A stretch of 64,000 nucleotides of DNA from contig OU015503.1 in NCBI GenBank assembly GCA_907164885.2, forward strand, positions 128,946,118 through 129,010,117, read 5' to 3'. This DNA comes from Dolomedes plantarius. Its lineage: Eukaryota; Arthropoda; Arachnida; Araneae; Dolomedidae. Below the pieces are notes generated by a model. The model had not been told where the DNA came from. It saw only the letters and a program-made list of their open reading frames with translations, and did no database searches. Below are positions 48,205 to 59,839 of the stretch, one piece after another; within the stretch, counting starts at the first letter, position 1, and each line of letters begins with the position of its first letter. Made by a program: the position numbers and the translations under genes.

Positions 48205-49433
48205 TGAAGTGCCACTGAATTATGGATAGCAAAGCCTATGCAAATTGTGTAGCGCTGCGCATTATGTATGCGCAAGTGAGGGCGCTGTGGTAACTGCATA
48301 TATAGCGCGTACTGTGGTTGTTCTGAATTAGTTGTTGGAATTGCCAGTATGGGTAAACTGCCTGATTTAGACGCCTTCGATCGCGGACAAATCGTAGGTG
48401 CGCGACGCATGGGCCATTCAATTTCCGAAATCGTCAGACAGCTAGGAATTTCAAAGTCGACAGTGTCAAGAGTATACCAAGAATACATGTATGGTGGAAA
48501 AAAAACTAGCGATCGGGCAAACTGCAAAGGACAATTAGCCTTGACAGTGCGTGGTGAGAGACGGCTCAGGCGTATTGTACGTAGCCAGAGAAGCCAAACA
48601 TTAGCTCAAATTACCACCCAGTTTAATGATGGTGCCAGTCGTACAGTCAGTAAACGGACTGTGCAACGCTCGCTTCACCGTATGGCTCGCTTCTCGTAGG
48701 TCGGGAGCCGTCGACCTACGAGAGTTCCATTGCTCTATACTCGCCATCGGGCTGCACGTCTTGCCTGGGCAAGAGAGCACAGAGACTGGAGTGTAGAGGA
48801 CTGGAAACGAGTAGCATGGAGTGGTGAGTCTCGATTCCGACTACTTAACGCCGACGGGAGGCTGAGAATATGGCGTCAGGCTCATGAAGCCATGGATCCT
48901 GCATGCCTGGCTGGAACTGTACAAGGGCATGGTGGCTCAATCATGGTCTGGGGTGTTTTTTCGTGGCACAGTTTGGGATCTTTGGTGCGTGTACCAACCT
49001 CCCTCAATGCAATTCTGTACGTAGAGTTGCTGGGTGATCACCTCCATCCGTTTATGCTGTTCTGTTATCCGCACGGTAATGGAGTTTTCCAGCAAGACAA
49101 CTGTACCTCTCACAAGTCCCGGTTGGCTACTGGCTGGTTGGATGAGCATTCCTCTGACTTCTCTGTCATGAATTAGCCACCTAGAAGCCCAGACTTAAAT
49201 CCTATTGAGCATCTTTGGGATGTTTTGGAACAAGGCGTGAAAGGCCATCACACAGCACCAAAGAACCTTACTGAATTATGGACAGCTTTAGCCAATATTT
49301 GGCAAGCCATTCCCGTGGAACGTTTCCAGAAACTTGTTGAATCTATGCCTCGTCGTGTGGCAGCCGTTATCAAGGCCAGAGGAGGACCAACTCGTTACTA
49401 GGTAGGTATCCCTAATTCAGTGGCACTTCAGTG
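48204..49433 (+). mobile_element. Tc1-type transposon (DD36E spacing)
   Basis: The left end ACTGAAGTGCCACTGAATTA and right end AATTCAGTGGCACTTCAGTG are inverted copies, in TA context. It carries a full-length but damaged transposase. Confidence 0.86.
48349..49401 (+). pseudogene. Tc1-type transposase, catalytically dead
   Basis: ATG at 48349 starts [20 protein letters not shown], a paired-like helix-turn-helix domain. The later motifs are WSGESRF (the first catalytic aspartate is replaced by glycine), FQQDNCTSH and SPDLNPIEHLWD. I count 36 residues between the second aspartate and the final glutamate. Other damage: a local inverted duplication near 48691-48722 that brings in a stop and shifts the frame, and a TAG at 49174-49176 where tryptophan is expected. 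It ends RGGPTRY then TAG. Confidence 0.88.
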
Positions 49434-49436
49434 TAT

Positions 49437-50086
49437 AATATTTCCACGCAAATGGAAGAAGGGAATTTTCTAAAACTAAGCTGTAATCATATGAATTCTG
49501 GCGACCATTTATTAATACAATTTCACTTCTGCCATCATGAGCAATCGCTGTCCAAACCATCAAACTTCCGCCACCAATATTTCTGCTGAATGTAGATTTT
49601 GGTTCTTTTCGGAGATCTCTCCAACAATACCTCACACCATCCAAATTAAATTTCTTTTCATCGGAGAAAATGACTTTCTTTCAATTGTCGCCCATTGTCA
49701 TGTAATTCTCACAACACTGAAAACGCATCTACTTGTGACGCAGAAGTATCTTTCTAGACTTCATCTTCGACCATCTCAAGCTCCATGGAGAATGCAAAAT
49801 TTGCCTAAGTCTTCTAGAAATAACAGGAAGGGATAGATCTGCACAAATCTGCTTTGAATCTTGACCGGTTTTTGATAGAAGCTGAAGAATCCCCCTTTTC
49901 TCCATCTTAGTTAAACGTGTATTACCTTTTTGTTAAAATTTTTGCCATAACTTGCTGAATCTTTTCTATACTTACACCACCCGGTCTTTTAATTAATTTA
50001 CTAATTTCCGGAACAGATTTCCCACATTCCATACATGCATCGAATTTGGCTCTTTCGTCCACAGACAACACCTTTCGTTTACCCAT
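49437..50086 (-). pseudogene. Tc1/Tc3-like transposase remnant
   Basis: The minus strand starts MGKRKVLSVDERAKFDACME at 50086. Frame changes follow, then RKEPKSTFSRNIGGGSLMVW and the centre of the catalytic domain. The last third is cut off where the Tc1 element ending at 49433 begins. TIRs were not identified. Confidence 0.75.
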
Positions 50087-50675
50087 CGTGAAAAGTATGA
50101 CTGAAATGTATTGCTTCCAATATATAACGCTTTTTATGTCTACTGCGTATGTCACGTTACTTGGTTTTATGCAAATTTTTGTCACATTACTTCAGAATAG
50201 CCAATGAAATGTGATATTTCATATATCAATTTCCATGTTTGTATGTTACGAAAGTCTAATTTTTACCTTATGTTTTTGTTTATCATTATGTATGAAATTT
50301 CATTTTTGTAAATCATTTGTTACACATAGCATGTATAATGTATGAAATTTCATTTATTTTTAATCAAGTTTTTGTTAAAAAAAACCCGTGTTTTCATAAA
50401 TCAATTACCAACAGTGTATTTGCTGTGCCAAGGCCGGTCCCATAATTGAATTTTAGGCGCCAAAATGAGACACAATAAAAATACGAAATTTTTAACGTAT
50501 AACGAAAAAATATGAACAGTTTAAACATGAATAGTAAAATATGAATGGTAAATATAATAGTTAAGGGGGACCTTCTCCTAGCCAACCCTTTGAGAAGCAA
50601 AGGTTTCGTTTTCTGAATAACAAACTATGCGTTATATACAACTTCAATAAACGTTCAATAAACTTTTATAAACAA
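50087..50675. other. No gene recognised
   Basis: AT-rich; the motif GTATGAAATTTCATTTT recurs at ~50289 and ~50340. Confidence 0.35.
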
Positions 50676-51011
50676 CTAGCGGCCCGTCCCGACTTTGTCC
50701 GGGTTGAACAAAATATTATACCAATAAATTCCCAGTTGATAGCCAATAAATTGTAAATCTTTTTTACCTTAAATGTCCAATAAAAAGCGTAGTTCCAAAT
50801 GTAGTTTTCTTCAATAAACCCTTTAACGTTGCCAGTTTCAAAAATCCTTTTTGTATTTATCAATACCTCCTCTACTTGAATCTTAAAAGTATTAAACCTT
50901 TTCCTTACGGGGTGGGATAGCATATATCCGAAGGATATATATATATATATATATGTTCTGGAGATTACCCTCCACGTACAAAATCGCTCTCTCTTTATAT
51001 ATAAGTATAGA
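50676..51011 (-). mobile_element. Helitron family H3, copy 1
   Basis: On the minus strand it starts A|TCTATACTTATATATAAA and ends with stem CCCG...CGGG, then GACGGGCCGCTAG before T. 336 bp, non-coding. Confidence 0.82.
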
Positions 51012-51199
51012 TCGATAATAGAAAAAGGTTAAGAGATGAAATAAAAATAGAAAAATAAAAAAAAGGATTTTAAGTAAAGAATGTTTTTTTTAAATAATAT
51101 TAAATTTTTTTTCAAATAATATTCCTAAAATAATATTCAAATTAATATTACGTTAGTAAATAATTAAAGTGAATTTTTAAAAGAAAAAGGCGTGCCGGA

Positions 51200-51265
51200 G
51201 AACGGCTAGGTTCGAACCCCTATCGTCAGAACAGAAGCCCACCGCGATAGCACCACACTAAGAAT
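51200..51265 (-). other. tRNA-derived (SINE-like) sequence
   Basis: The minus strand has TTAGTGTGGTGCTATCGCGG and, ~35 bases on, a B-box match GGGTTCGAACC. It is too irregular to fold as a working tRNA. Confidence 0.45.
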
Positions 51266-51429
51266 CGTTGAAGACTTCGGCACAAAAAGTGGTAGAGGAC
51301 AGTAGCGGAAACAATGGAGATTGTTAGGATTAAGCCCCTAACTTTATTTCTACTGATCAGATATACATAACATATAGCCTATGTCCATCTAGAATAATGT
51401 ACCTTTCAAACAGTGAAAGAATTTTTCAA

Positions 51430-51498
51430 ATAAGTGCAGTGGTTCTGGCGATTACCCTCCAAGTACAAAATCGCTCTCTCTTTATATATAAGTATAGA
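51430..51498 (-). mobile_element. Helitron H3, 5'-end fragment
   Basis: It starts A|TCTATACTTATATATAAA and shares ~65 bases with copy 1. The 3' part is missing. Confidence 0.75.
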
Positions 51499-52222
51499 TT
51501 TCAACCTTTCGTCAAACATAAACTAAACAACAATAACAAATTGAACGTCAAAGTAAAACGCAATACAAAAACATCAGCTTATGAAAACTTAAAAAAGAAT
51601 GCGAGTTTGGAGATTGCATTTCCTTGACTTGGCTGTAAAAACGGCTGCGTCACAGAATAGGGATTTTTAAGCAAAACAGGGATTTTTTTTTCGAATTTCA
51701 AACGCCAGGATAAGGCAGAAATACGGGATTTTTTTTGCATCTGAATTAAAATATTCGGAACAAAAAAAAAGTGTTTGTTCCCAATTCCATAAAATTGTTC
51801 CATTCCTGGTCGTTGAAACCAACGCCTTTTTTTTTTATAACACAGCCGAACCACCTCTCGGGTTCTCTCGGACCACGGGTTACGAACCACTGTTCTATGG
51901 GGAAAGTCCAGATTTCCAAACCCACATTCTTATGGGCATATGTCCGATGATTGCTAAAGACTCCACTACAAAGCGCTTAACGAAAAGAAAACCACGTGCA
52001 CTTCACTTGCAGCCAGGGGGCATTAGCAACACAGAGCACTTTCCATAAGAAGGAAAAGGGATTTTTTCTTTGTCTCAAAAATAACAACTAATAGTAACGC
52101 TTCCATGCTTTTTCCAAGCGTTAATGTATAACTTGTCTACCGGTTAATTCAAACAAACTATCACGGTTTCGAGTCCTATTCAAACACTCTAGTTCCCAAT
52201 TTGTAAAAATCAAAAGGTAAAC

Positions 52223-52226
<4 letters not shown>
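51499..52226. other. No gene; possible hAT end near 51893
   Basis: Bases ~51873-51893 read CGGGTTACGAACCACTG, typical of a hAT right end, without a located partner. Confidence 0.35.
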
Positions 52227-52276
<50 letters not shown>

Positions 52277-52279
<3 letters not shown>

Positions 52280-52448
52280 TGGAATTTCGATCGATCGTTT
52301 TCGGATCCATCGTTTTTCCGTATGAGTCGTTCATTTTATCCAGTCCCAACGATCCTATTGCTTTGTTATGTTTCCGCATCTATCGTTTTCCCGCATTTAT
52401 CGTTCATTTCAATCGGTCCCTTGAAAAACGATAGATCGAGATTCCACG
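52277..52448. mobile_element. Tigger/pogo-type MITE T1, second complete copy
   Basis: CAGTGGAATTTCGATCGATC to GATCGAGATTCCACGG. 172 bp, nearly identical to 17499-17671 and set in a (TA)n tract that starts at ~52227. Confidence 0.87.
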
Positions 52449-52511
52449 GTATATATATATATATATATATATACTAGCATTATTACCCGGCGTTGCCCGG
52501 GTAGATATATA

Positions 52512-53816
52512 CAGGGTGGCTAATAAATACTGTAACACTCCAAAAAATAAGAGTTAATTTTAATCGTTTGGAAAAACAACTTATCTATCTATTTGTGTGA
52601 TTGGCAACTTTTTGTAAACGCAGACGATTTTTGTTTAAAGTAAAACATGTAGAATATTTTTAAAGATGGAAGTCAAAAGGGTAATGGTTAAACAGCTTTT
52701 TGATCGCGGATTTTCTGCAGGTAAAATATTTAAGCAATTAAAATGCCTCGGTTTTAATAGGACGTTTATATATAGGACTATAAATCGATTATTGGATACC
52801 AATAGCTGTAAAGGTCGACCAAGGTCCGGTCGTCCACGCACTGTTCGTACAAAAGAACGTATCAAAAGAATTCGTGAAAAGATACGAAGAAATCCACAAT
52901 GTTCTGCAAATAAAATGGCTGCAGAAGAGAACATCAGTCGCAGAACTATGCAACTTATCATAAATGAAGACCTGGGTTTTTGCCCTTATCGCAAATGAAA
53001 AGTTCAAGGTTCGACTACTGCACAAATAGTAAAAATGTTACAAAGATGTAAGAAATTGCTGAACCGGCACGGTAGCAAAAGTGTTGAAAAAATAATTTTC
53101 TCTGATGAGAAGCTGTTTTGTACAGAACAAAGTTATAATGCTAAAAATGATGTTGTATATTCAGCAACCTTCGAGGATATACCTGAAAATCTTCGGACTG
53201 TTAAACGCTTTCAGAACAAGAATTCTGTTATGGTTTGGGCTGCAGTGTCACACAATGGAAAACTGCCTCTGAAATTCATCGATAAAGGGGTAAAAATCAA
53301 TGCTGAATATTACAAACAGGAAGTATTGGCTACACGTTTATTACCACATGCTAACAGATTGTATCCCAAAAAGAATTGGATATTTCAGCAAGATTCTGCA
53401 CCGTCCAACCGATCCAAAACAACACAGGAATGGCTCCATGTCAATTGCTCGAAGTTTATCAAGCAAGAAGATTGGCCACCTTCTTCACCAGATCTAAATC
53501 CTGTAGACTATTGCATTTGGGGGATTTTAGAGTCTAAAGTAAATGCTAAGCAGCACAGAAGTTTGGACTCCCTCAAAGCTTCTATACGGAGTGAATGGGA
53601 CAAATTACCTCATAAAATGATTCGTGCCGCAATAGGACAGTGGCGTAAGAGATTATCTTTAGTAATCGATAAAGATGGCGGTCGATTCGAGTAAAATTAT
53701 TTCATGGTAAACTTTCATGTATAATGTTCATAATATTGTTGTATTTTCCATTTTCTATTTCATCTGTGTGTAATTAAATGATTCGATATTTGTCACAGTA
53801 TTTATTAGCCACCCTG
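52512..53816 (+). mobile_element. maT-type (DD37D) transposon, almost intact
   Basis: The TIRs CAGGGTGGCTAATAAATACT and the inverse bound 1305 bp with TA flanks, the full size expected of maT elements. Transposase covers most of it. Confidence 0.92.
52666..53694 (+). pseudogene. maT-type transposase with one stop codon
   Basis: 342 residues in one frame. The N-terminal helix-turn-helix (VKQLFDRGFSAGKIFKQL) and an arginine-rich GRPRSGRPR linker are followed by the catalytic motifs FSDEKLF, FQQDSAPSN and SPDLNPVDYCIWG. I count 37 residues between the second and third aspartates, the DD37D signature. The only defect seen is TGA at 52996-52998, after GFCPYRK, where a CGA arginine codon would need a single C-to-T change. 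All three catalytic aspartates are present. Confidence 0.9.
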
Positions 53817-54750
53817 TAGATATAAAAATTTTTATGCACTCCATTAAAAAAATACTGGGCTGCACCCCCCGCTCTTCATGTTCATCTGGCCAGACAGAAT
53901 GCGCTTAGCGCGTTTCTACTGAAATGATGTACCCAGTATTTTTTTGATGGAAAGCATGAAAAATTTTATATCTATATATCTACCCGGGCAATCATTCTTT
54001 AAAAATAATTTCATTAATTTTCTTATGCCTTAATATAACAAATGGATTAATAGTTCGGTATGGAAGTTATGTGTCGTTATGTTTCTCTGTTTAAAGAGCT
54101 TTTCCTCCCACTGCTTAAAAAACCCTAAAACTCTAAAAGATTTATCTTATATGATTTCACGGAATAAGTAATTCAAATACATATCGTATGTTAACTCTGT
54201 TTCGCGAACTTAGGGGAAAAAACCTGTAGAACTCTTAAACTTCTTCCCATTTTATGATCCTCAAACAATTAATATATTTAGATCAACAGAAGGCTTCCAA
54301 AAACTGGCCATGGGACAAACTTAATTTTTCATTTTTTTATATTCCTTTTTTTCCCCAAATTTTATTAAGTTCTATTTTTTTGAACGCTATTGTCTAAAAT
54401 TGTCTAAAGCAGCGGTTTTCAAACTTTTTAGACTCACGACTCCACTAAACGTAAGAAAAATAAAATAAACACTGCGCCCTCCCCCCCCTTCACCCCCAGA
54501 TCACCCCTCTCTTTTCCCCTGAGTATCGAATTTGACTGGTTGTGGTGAAGGGGCTGTATCCACATTTAAGAGGTGCGCTTAGGGGCACAAAAATCATTAA
54601 AAAATTAATTAAAAAAACTAACTGAGCCCCAAATTTCGTTTTTCCTGATTAATGTTAAGGGTCCTAAACATTAACTGTGCCGAATTTGGTCCCGGTGTGT
54701 GAAACAGTCTATGATTCTATAGCGGACAAACAAACAGACAAGCTTATAGA

Positions 54751-55226
54751 GTATAGCTCACTTCTACCCACACTTGGATGTATATAATTTGAAGTGGCAC
54801 TCTAAATGAATTTGATACAAACACAGTTTATACATGAAACAATGTTTATTGAATTCGCTGCACATATAGAATTTGCTTTTACAGCAATAAGCATACGTAC
54901 TACTTGTACGGAATATATATTAGCATTCAATAAAAATACACTTTGCAATACTCAAAAACCAGCATAGAGTCAAACCAGCAGTTCTGCCACGTAAACTTTG
55001 GACCGCCTAAGCACAAGCGCCGGTTAACACCGGGAGCTGCTTACCTCGTAGCTCCCTTACTTCGCTAATCTATCAACCTTTTCTTCAACCTCCTCACTTA
55101 ATCAAGCTGCTTGGTATTTATACCAAGTGCGTATGCCGAAATTAGCATATCTCAAGCAGCTTCTTTAATTCATTCACTCAAAAGTTCGATTCTTGTGAAT
55201 CGAACCTTATGTATACCTTACAAGCT

Positions 55227-55228
<2 letters not shown>
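54751..55228. other. No gene recognised
   Basis: Contains GCCGGTTAACACCGGGAGCT and several short palindromes but no frame. It might be a decayed long terminal repeat; I cannot support that. Confidence 0.3.
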
Positions 55229-55270
<42 letters not shown>

Positions 55271-55273
<3 letters not shown>

Positions 55274-55793
55274 TCGAACCTCCATATATCGAAGTAGCAA
55301 ATTGCCGGAAAAAAATTCGATATATAGAAATTTCGATATATAGAATGGAGGTTAGTTTTATCATAATTCTCCTAAAAAAATTAAAGCTAGTTTTCGTATA
55401 CGAAACTCCATTTCTAATTTATATGCGAATCCCATTAAATGAAAGCTAATAACAAAAATGAATTAATATGAAAGATTTATTGAGTACTACATACCTTTAA
55501 AAAAGCAATAATCCAGACAGTGTTTATAATGATCACAGTTACATTTTTTATTTATTCAGTCCACTAAAAACTTAATCAGGGACCTTTTCCGCGAATTGAA
55601 GTCCATGACATATTGTTCCAAATGACAAAAATTGGAAGATTTTATTCTAAAGTGGTATAAAATGTCCCAATCTGTCTTGAAAAAAATTTCGATATATAGA
55701 AACAGTTTTTCTATGTAATGAACATGGAGATTTGCTAAGAGTTCGATATATAGAAAATTTCGATATGTGGAAGTTCGATATATGGAGGTTCGA

Positions 55794-55796
<3 letters not shown>
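55271..55796. mobile_element. M1 MITE, copy 3
   Basis: CAGTCGAACCTCCATATATC at the left and TATGGAGGTTCGACTG at the right, between (TA)n tracts. Confidence 0.87.
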
Positions 55797-55852
<56 letters not shown>

Positions 55853-55855
<3 letters not shown>

Positions 55856-56190
55856 CCCTTGCTTCGATATGGAGTACATTCGAATTAAATACAACGGTCA
55901 ATGCATGCAATTATTGCCCCCAAAAAATATATATTTATAAAAAAATCGTAACGGATATTTTTATAGACAAAATAATGTAGAAGGAAAATATTCAAATTAA
56001 ATCTAATATAACATACTAAAGAATATAGTACAGTTTGAGGAACATATCTTTTACTGCATTTTAATATTTCTTTGGATAATGTCCAATCGTCTGCCGCATT
56101 AGAAAGAAAAAAAAAAATTTTTTTTTGGTCAATTTATTTTGTTGTTATGCACGTGACGATAAATTAATTTAAAATTAATTTAAACTATCT
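55853..56190 (-). mobile_element. Helitron H1, copy 7, 3' half
   Basis: Minus-strand H1 sequence that starts inside the 3' end (CTAG lost in the microsatellite) and breaks off near 56190. Confidence 0.72.
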
Positions 56191-56661
56191 TCGCACATGA
56201 AGCCTCACAACTGATCAGTTACGATCTGCTGTTGTCATCGACTTGAAATTTCGCAGGTGAATGAAGGTGGTCACGTGGAGCAGCTGTCCCTACATCGTCC
56301 TGGACACAATTAACAACTGCTCCTCTTGTGCAATTTCGTCCCAATCTGTTCTTGTTTCTGCAAACTGATCTGTTTTTGTTTCTCCCTTGCCTTAACTTAA
56401 TGTGGTTCGGTGACAAGGTGATCAGAAACTAGTCAATAAATGTTAATATTGTTTCTGTATTCCGTTTCGGTCGTTTATTGTGTTCAATTTCATGTTTTTC
56501 CCGAAAAGGGGCCCTCTGGTGGACATTTTGGAACTAATTTTTTTTTAAATTCCGTGAGTGCATCTCGTGTATAGCCCATATACAAAATTTCGTTGCATTC
56601 CGTTCACCCGTTTGCGCTGTAGGATGCCGTTTATAGGGGAAGTTTAATTATAACCACCCGG
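56191..56661. other. Unassigned, ending in a mariner-type TIR
   Basis: A 65-codon minus-strand frame (56416-56219) is unrecognised. The last bases (AATTATAACCACCCGG then TA) are a right end of the 901-2700 family. Confidence 0.4.
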
Positions 56662-56671
56662 TATCTATCTA

Positions 56672-56749
<78 letters not shown>
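56662..56749. repeat. (CT)n(TA)n(TG)n compound microsatellite
   Basis: Three runs in a row directly after the TIR. Confidence 0.95.
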
Positions 56750-58012
56750 ATTTTCTATCCCATTTGAACTAAAAATCTGTCTATTGAATCAGTAGTGTAT
56801 ATTTTTTTAAAAGAGTGCTCCGAACATAGGCAGATACCATAGGACTGAACCGTCCCAACTGTTCCATTTAGAGGCGGTTTTGTGATGGCCTGGGGAAGGA
56901 TCGAATCGTTGGAAGGTCTTGCCTTCAACTCTGACACGTAGTACGTCAGGATAGATGATCGTGGACTTCACACAGTGTGGCAGTACTTCGCACTGGAGAA
57001 GCGTTTTAGAATTTTCCTGGATTTTTAATCCAGAAAACTCCCTTATAAGATTTGTAGGTCAGCGGGATCTGTATATTTAAGTTGCTAAGCCGACTTTTTG
57101 GGCAGTCCGTGAGAGAAATCCATCGACTTCATTTTGGTCTTAAACGAAACATTGTAATCTGTAGATCTGTCAAATTTGGTTTCTGTAACCGCAATTACTA
57201 TTCATCAGCGATCATTTACATTTAATTTCTGCGCATGCTCAGTGGCATGTTTCAATCTGGCTTTAGAAACTCACTGTTTCCGCGCATGCTCGGTGACATG
57301 CTTTAATGATAAACACGTTTATTCCGAGGAGTCTCTCTAGATCTCTCTCTTCCATTTTTACTTTTATGGTAATTATGTTTATGAAATATAAGATTAAATC
57401 CGATGGAAATTGTTCATTTCGCGCTGTTTAATGAGCGATCATTTACAATTTAAACAATTGCTTTCTGCGCATGTCCATTGACATTTTTAAATCTGGCTTT
57501 AGATACTCACTAAGCACTACTTAAACACATTCATTTGTTTCTTCGCATTATTATGATTTTCAACATTCGGCAACGATGTGTCGAGTATAATTTGTGTATT
57601 AGTACATATTTACTATCGAGCCTTCATGTTTTGGCGGGTACCAACTAGTTATGTGTTAAATTATGCGTGAAATTGAAGCCGCAGGCATAAGTTAAAATCC
57701 AAAGTTCATTTTATCGCTAAACTTCATAAAAAACTAGAAAAACGTAATGTTTCAAGGAAGTAAAAACAAAAGAAGAACAAACTCGACCAGCGTGCGAAAC
57801 GTAGCTTACATTAGAACAAAAATTCGACAACTGCCCGGATCTAAGATTTGCATACACATGTTACCAACTGTCCAACATCACCTTTAAACAAACGATTTAT
57901 ACCGCTGCCGTAATGACCTCATGCCTAATTAGGATCGCGGTCTGTACTACGTCACCACAACAGCGATATTGTGAGGCGATGAAGCTGAACACAGACGAAG
58001 TATTAATGTATA
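56750..58012. other. No gene; small Tc1-like scrap and a diverged duplication
   Basis: Bases ~56869-56937 read RGGFVMAWGRIES, like the GGSVMVWG motif of Tc1 transposases. A ~70-base segment (AGCGATCATTTACA ... TTCTGCGCATG) occurs at ~57208 and ~57433. Confidence 0.35.
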
Positions 58013-58866
58013 CTAGCTGCTGCGCGACCAGCAAGTTTTGTATTTTCTTTTGCAAAACAATTCAACTGAAAGAAACGTGTGTAAGGAATGTTACCTTTAC
58101 CTGTCATCATAAATATACGTTGTTAAGGGGTAGCGGGACCTTAGCCAAAAAACTTATAATCATTGCTAAATTCACTGTAAGGCTGATTCTAAAACATCGT
58201 GATTAAAAAAATATGAATTTCCAGACTTCAGAACGGAGTTAAAGATAAGACCAACACCAATGATTTTCAAAAGCACATCCCTCTCTGTATGTACAATTTT
58301 TCAAAATTAAGATATCTACACTTTATCATTACACCAAATAAGAAATTGCTTTTTTCACTTAAAAGATTTAGCAAGTACTAAAATGGAGTGTGGATTACAT
58401 CACTCTCTGTACGTTCTATTGTTCCCAATTCAGATATCTCCACTTAATCATATCGAATAATAAATTGTTGGGAAAATATCTACCCTTTCAAAATGGAGTA
58501 AAAATTCAGCAAGTACTAAAAATGGAGTGTGGATTGCAACTATGATATTCATAAAACTTCTCGATATACGCAGCTGAGTAATTGGAGAGTAGGAGATACA
58601 AACAGTGACAGAATCAAAAGAACGGACTCTACATAAACCTACATACAACTGTCCATGACGAAACACTGGATTTGATAGGTCTAAACATATTTTGTCAAAA
58701 GATCAGCGGTTGTAATATATGCTGCCACTACACACACGCGGTTTTAAATGGCAGACGACCGCCAATGTTTACATCCGGTAGTTGCAACCGTTGCCATTCG
58801 GAGTGTAGAAATAGCGTCGATTTTTGTGCCGCATACCTACGCGTTTTATATATATATATATATATT
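58013..58866 (-). mobile_element. Helitron H4, copy 3, with helicase remnant
   Basis: The minus-strand 5' part TATATAAAACGCGTAGG lies at ~58855. The 3' end has hairpin TGCTGGTCGCGCAGCA and CTAG (58016-58013) before T. Confidence 0.8.
58448..58702 (-). pseudogene. Helitron helicase C-terminal fragment
   Basis: It reads LSNPVFRHGQLYVGLCRVRS and then SFDSVTVCISYSPITQLRIS. This is PIF1-helicase motif VI with serine changed to cysteine, and it extends further than the copy at 4420. Upstream helicase motifs and the Rep nuclease are absent. Confidence 0.75.
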
Positions 58867-58882
58867 ATTATTATTATTTTAG

Positions 58883-59103
58883 TGTATGCAGACGACATAC
58901 CACCGCGTAGTCAACAAGCTGTCGAGAAAAATATGACACCCTTGCCTAAGAAGATTCGCCAACCAAAGTCAAAAAATGAACCGCTTTGCACCCAAATAAT
59001 CCGCGTAAAGGAATTCTCTGTGGACAGAAATTCGACCCAAACAAACACGGCGACAGCGTTTCCGACAGTCGAACACGAACGATTTCTCCGACGGAAATCA
59101 CCT
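58883..59103 (+). CDS. Possible internal exon, plus strand (unidentified)
   Basis: The block follows a T-rich acceptor (ATTATTTTAG, or a second AG at 58890-58891) and ends at the donor TCACCT|GTAAGA. It reads DDIPPRSQQAVEKNMTPLPK, then KEFSVDRNSTQTNTATAFP and HERFLRRKSP: polar, lysine/serine-rich and probably disordered. Balanced base composition sets it apart from the AT-rich surroundings. No partner exon was found and the minus strand is also open, so this is tentative. Confidence 0.38.
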
Positions 59104-59277
59104 GTAAGATCATCCAGGGAGATACTTTTCACCTTCGCGCAATCGGTCTCGAATTTCCCTAAAGCGTGACGTCAGTCCATTGTCGGCGACCTGGACGCAG
59201 GTTTAGAGATTTCGATCACGGGTTCACCCTGCGGAAATTGACTAGCAGCTACAAGCGCACATACACACACACATATA

Positions 59278-59823
59278 CAGTCGAACCTCCATATATCGAA
59301 CTTCCACATATCGAAATTTTCTATATATCGAACTCTTAGCAAATCTCCTTGTTCATTACATAGAAAAATTGTTTCTATATATCGAAAAAATCTCTCTATA
59401 TCGAAATTTTTTCAAGACAAATTGGGAGATTTTATTCCACTTTAGAATAAAATCTCTCAATTTTTGGCATTTAAAACAATATGTCGTGGACTTCAATTCG
59501 CGGAAAATGTCCCTGATTAAGTTTTTAGTGGACTGAATAAATAAAAAATGTAACTGTGATCATTGTAACCACTGTCTGGATATTGTTTTTTAAAGGTATG
59601 AAGTACTCAATAAATCTTTCATATTAATTCATTTTTTAGTTTTTAACTTTCATTTAATGGGATTCGCATATAAATTAGAAATGGAGTTTCGTATACGAAA
59701 CTTAGCTTTAATTTTTTTTAGGAGAATTATGATAAAACTAAGCTCAATTCTATATATCGAAATTTCTATATATCGAATTTTTTTTCCGGAAATTTGCTAC
59801 TTCGATATATGGAGGTTCGACTG
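59278..59823. mobile_element. M1 MITE, copy 4
   Basis: CAGTCGAACCTCCATATATC to TATGGAGGTTCGACTG with TA flanks. Its interior runs inverted relative to 37124-37724. Confidence 0.88.
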
Positions 59824-59839
59824 TATATACATACACACA

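Larger units (their letters stand above)
52474..54750 (-). mobile_element. Helitron H2, copy 3, split by a maT element
   Basis: The 3' end (CCCGGCAACG hairpin context, CTAG at 52477-52474 before T) is separated by the maT element from the rest. The 5' end TCTATAAGCTTGTCTG lies at 54750. An inverted piece of the same Helitron end sits at ~53930-53990, and 54000-54400 is unassigned. Confidence 0.72.

Noticed and set aside
51200..51265. Functional tRNA gene
   Set aside because: The B-box is good, but no complete cloverleaf with acceptor stem could be folded.
54751..55228. Solo long terminal repeat
   Set aside because: No TG...CA ends with a 4-6 bp duplication and no second copy in the window.
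57961..58206. Plus-strand frame of 97 codons starting at 57913
   Set aside because: It lies mostly within the H4 Helitron 3' region and reads through its CTAG terminus.
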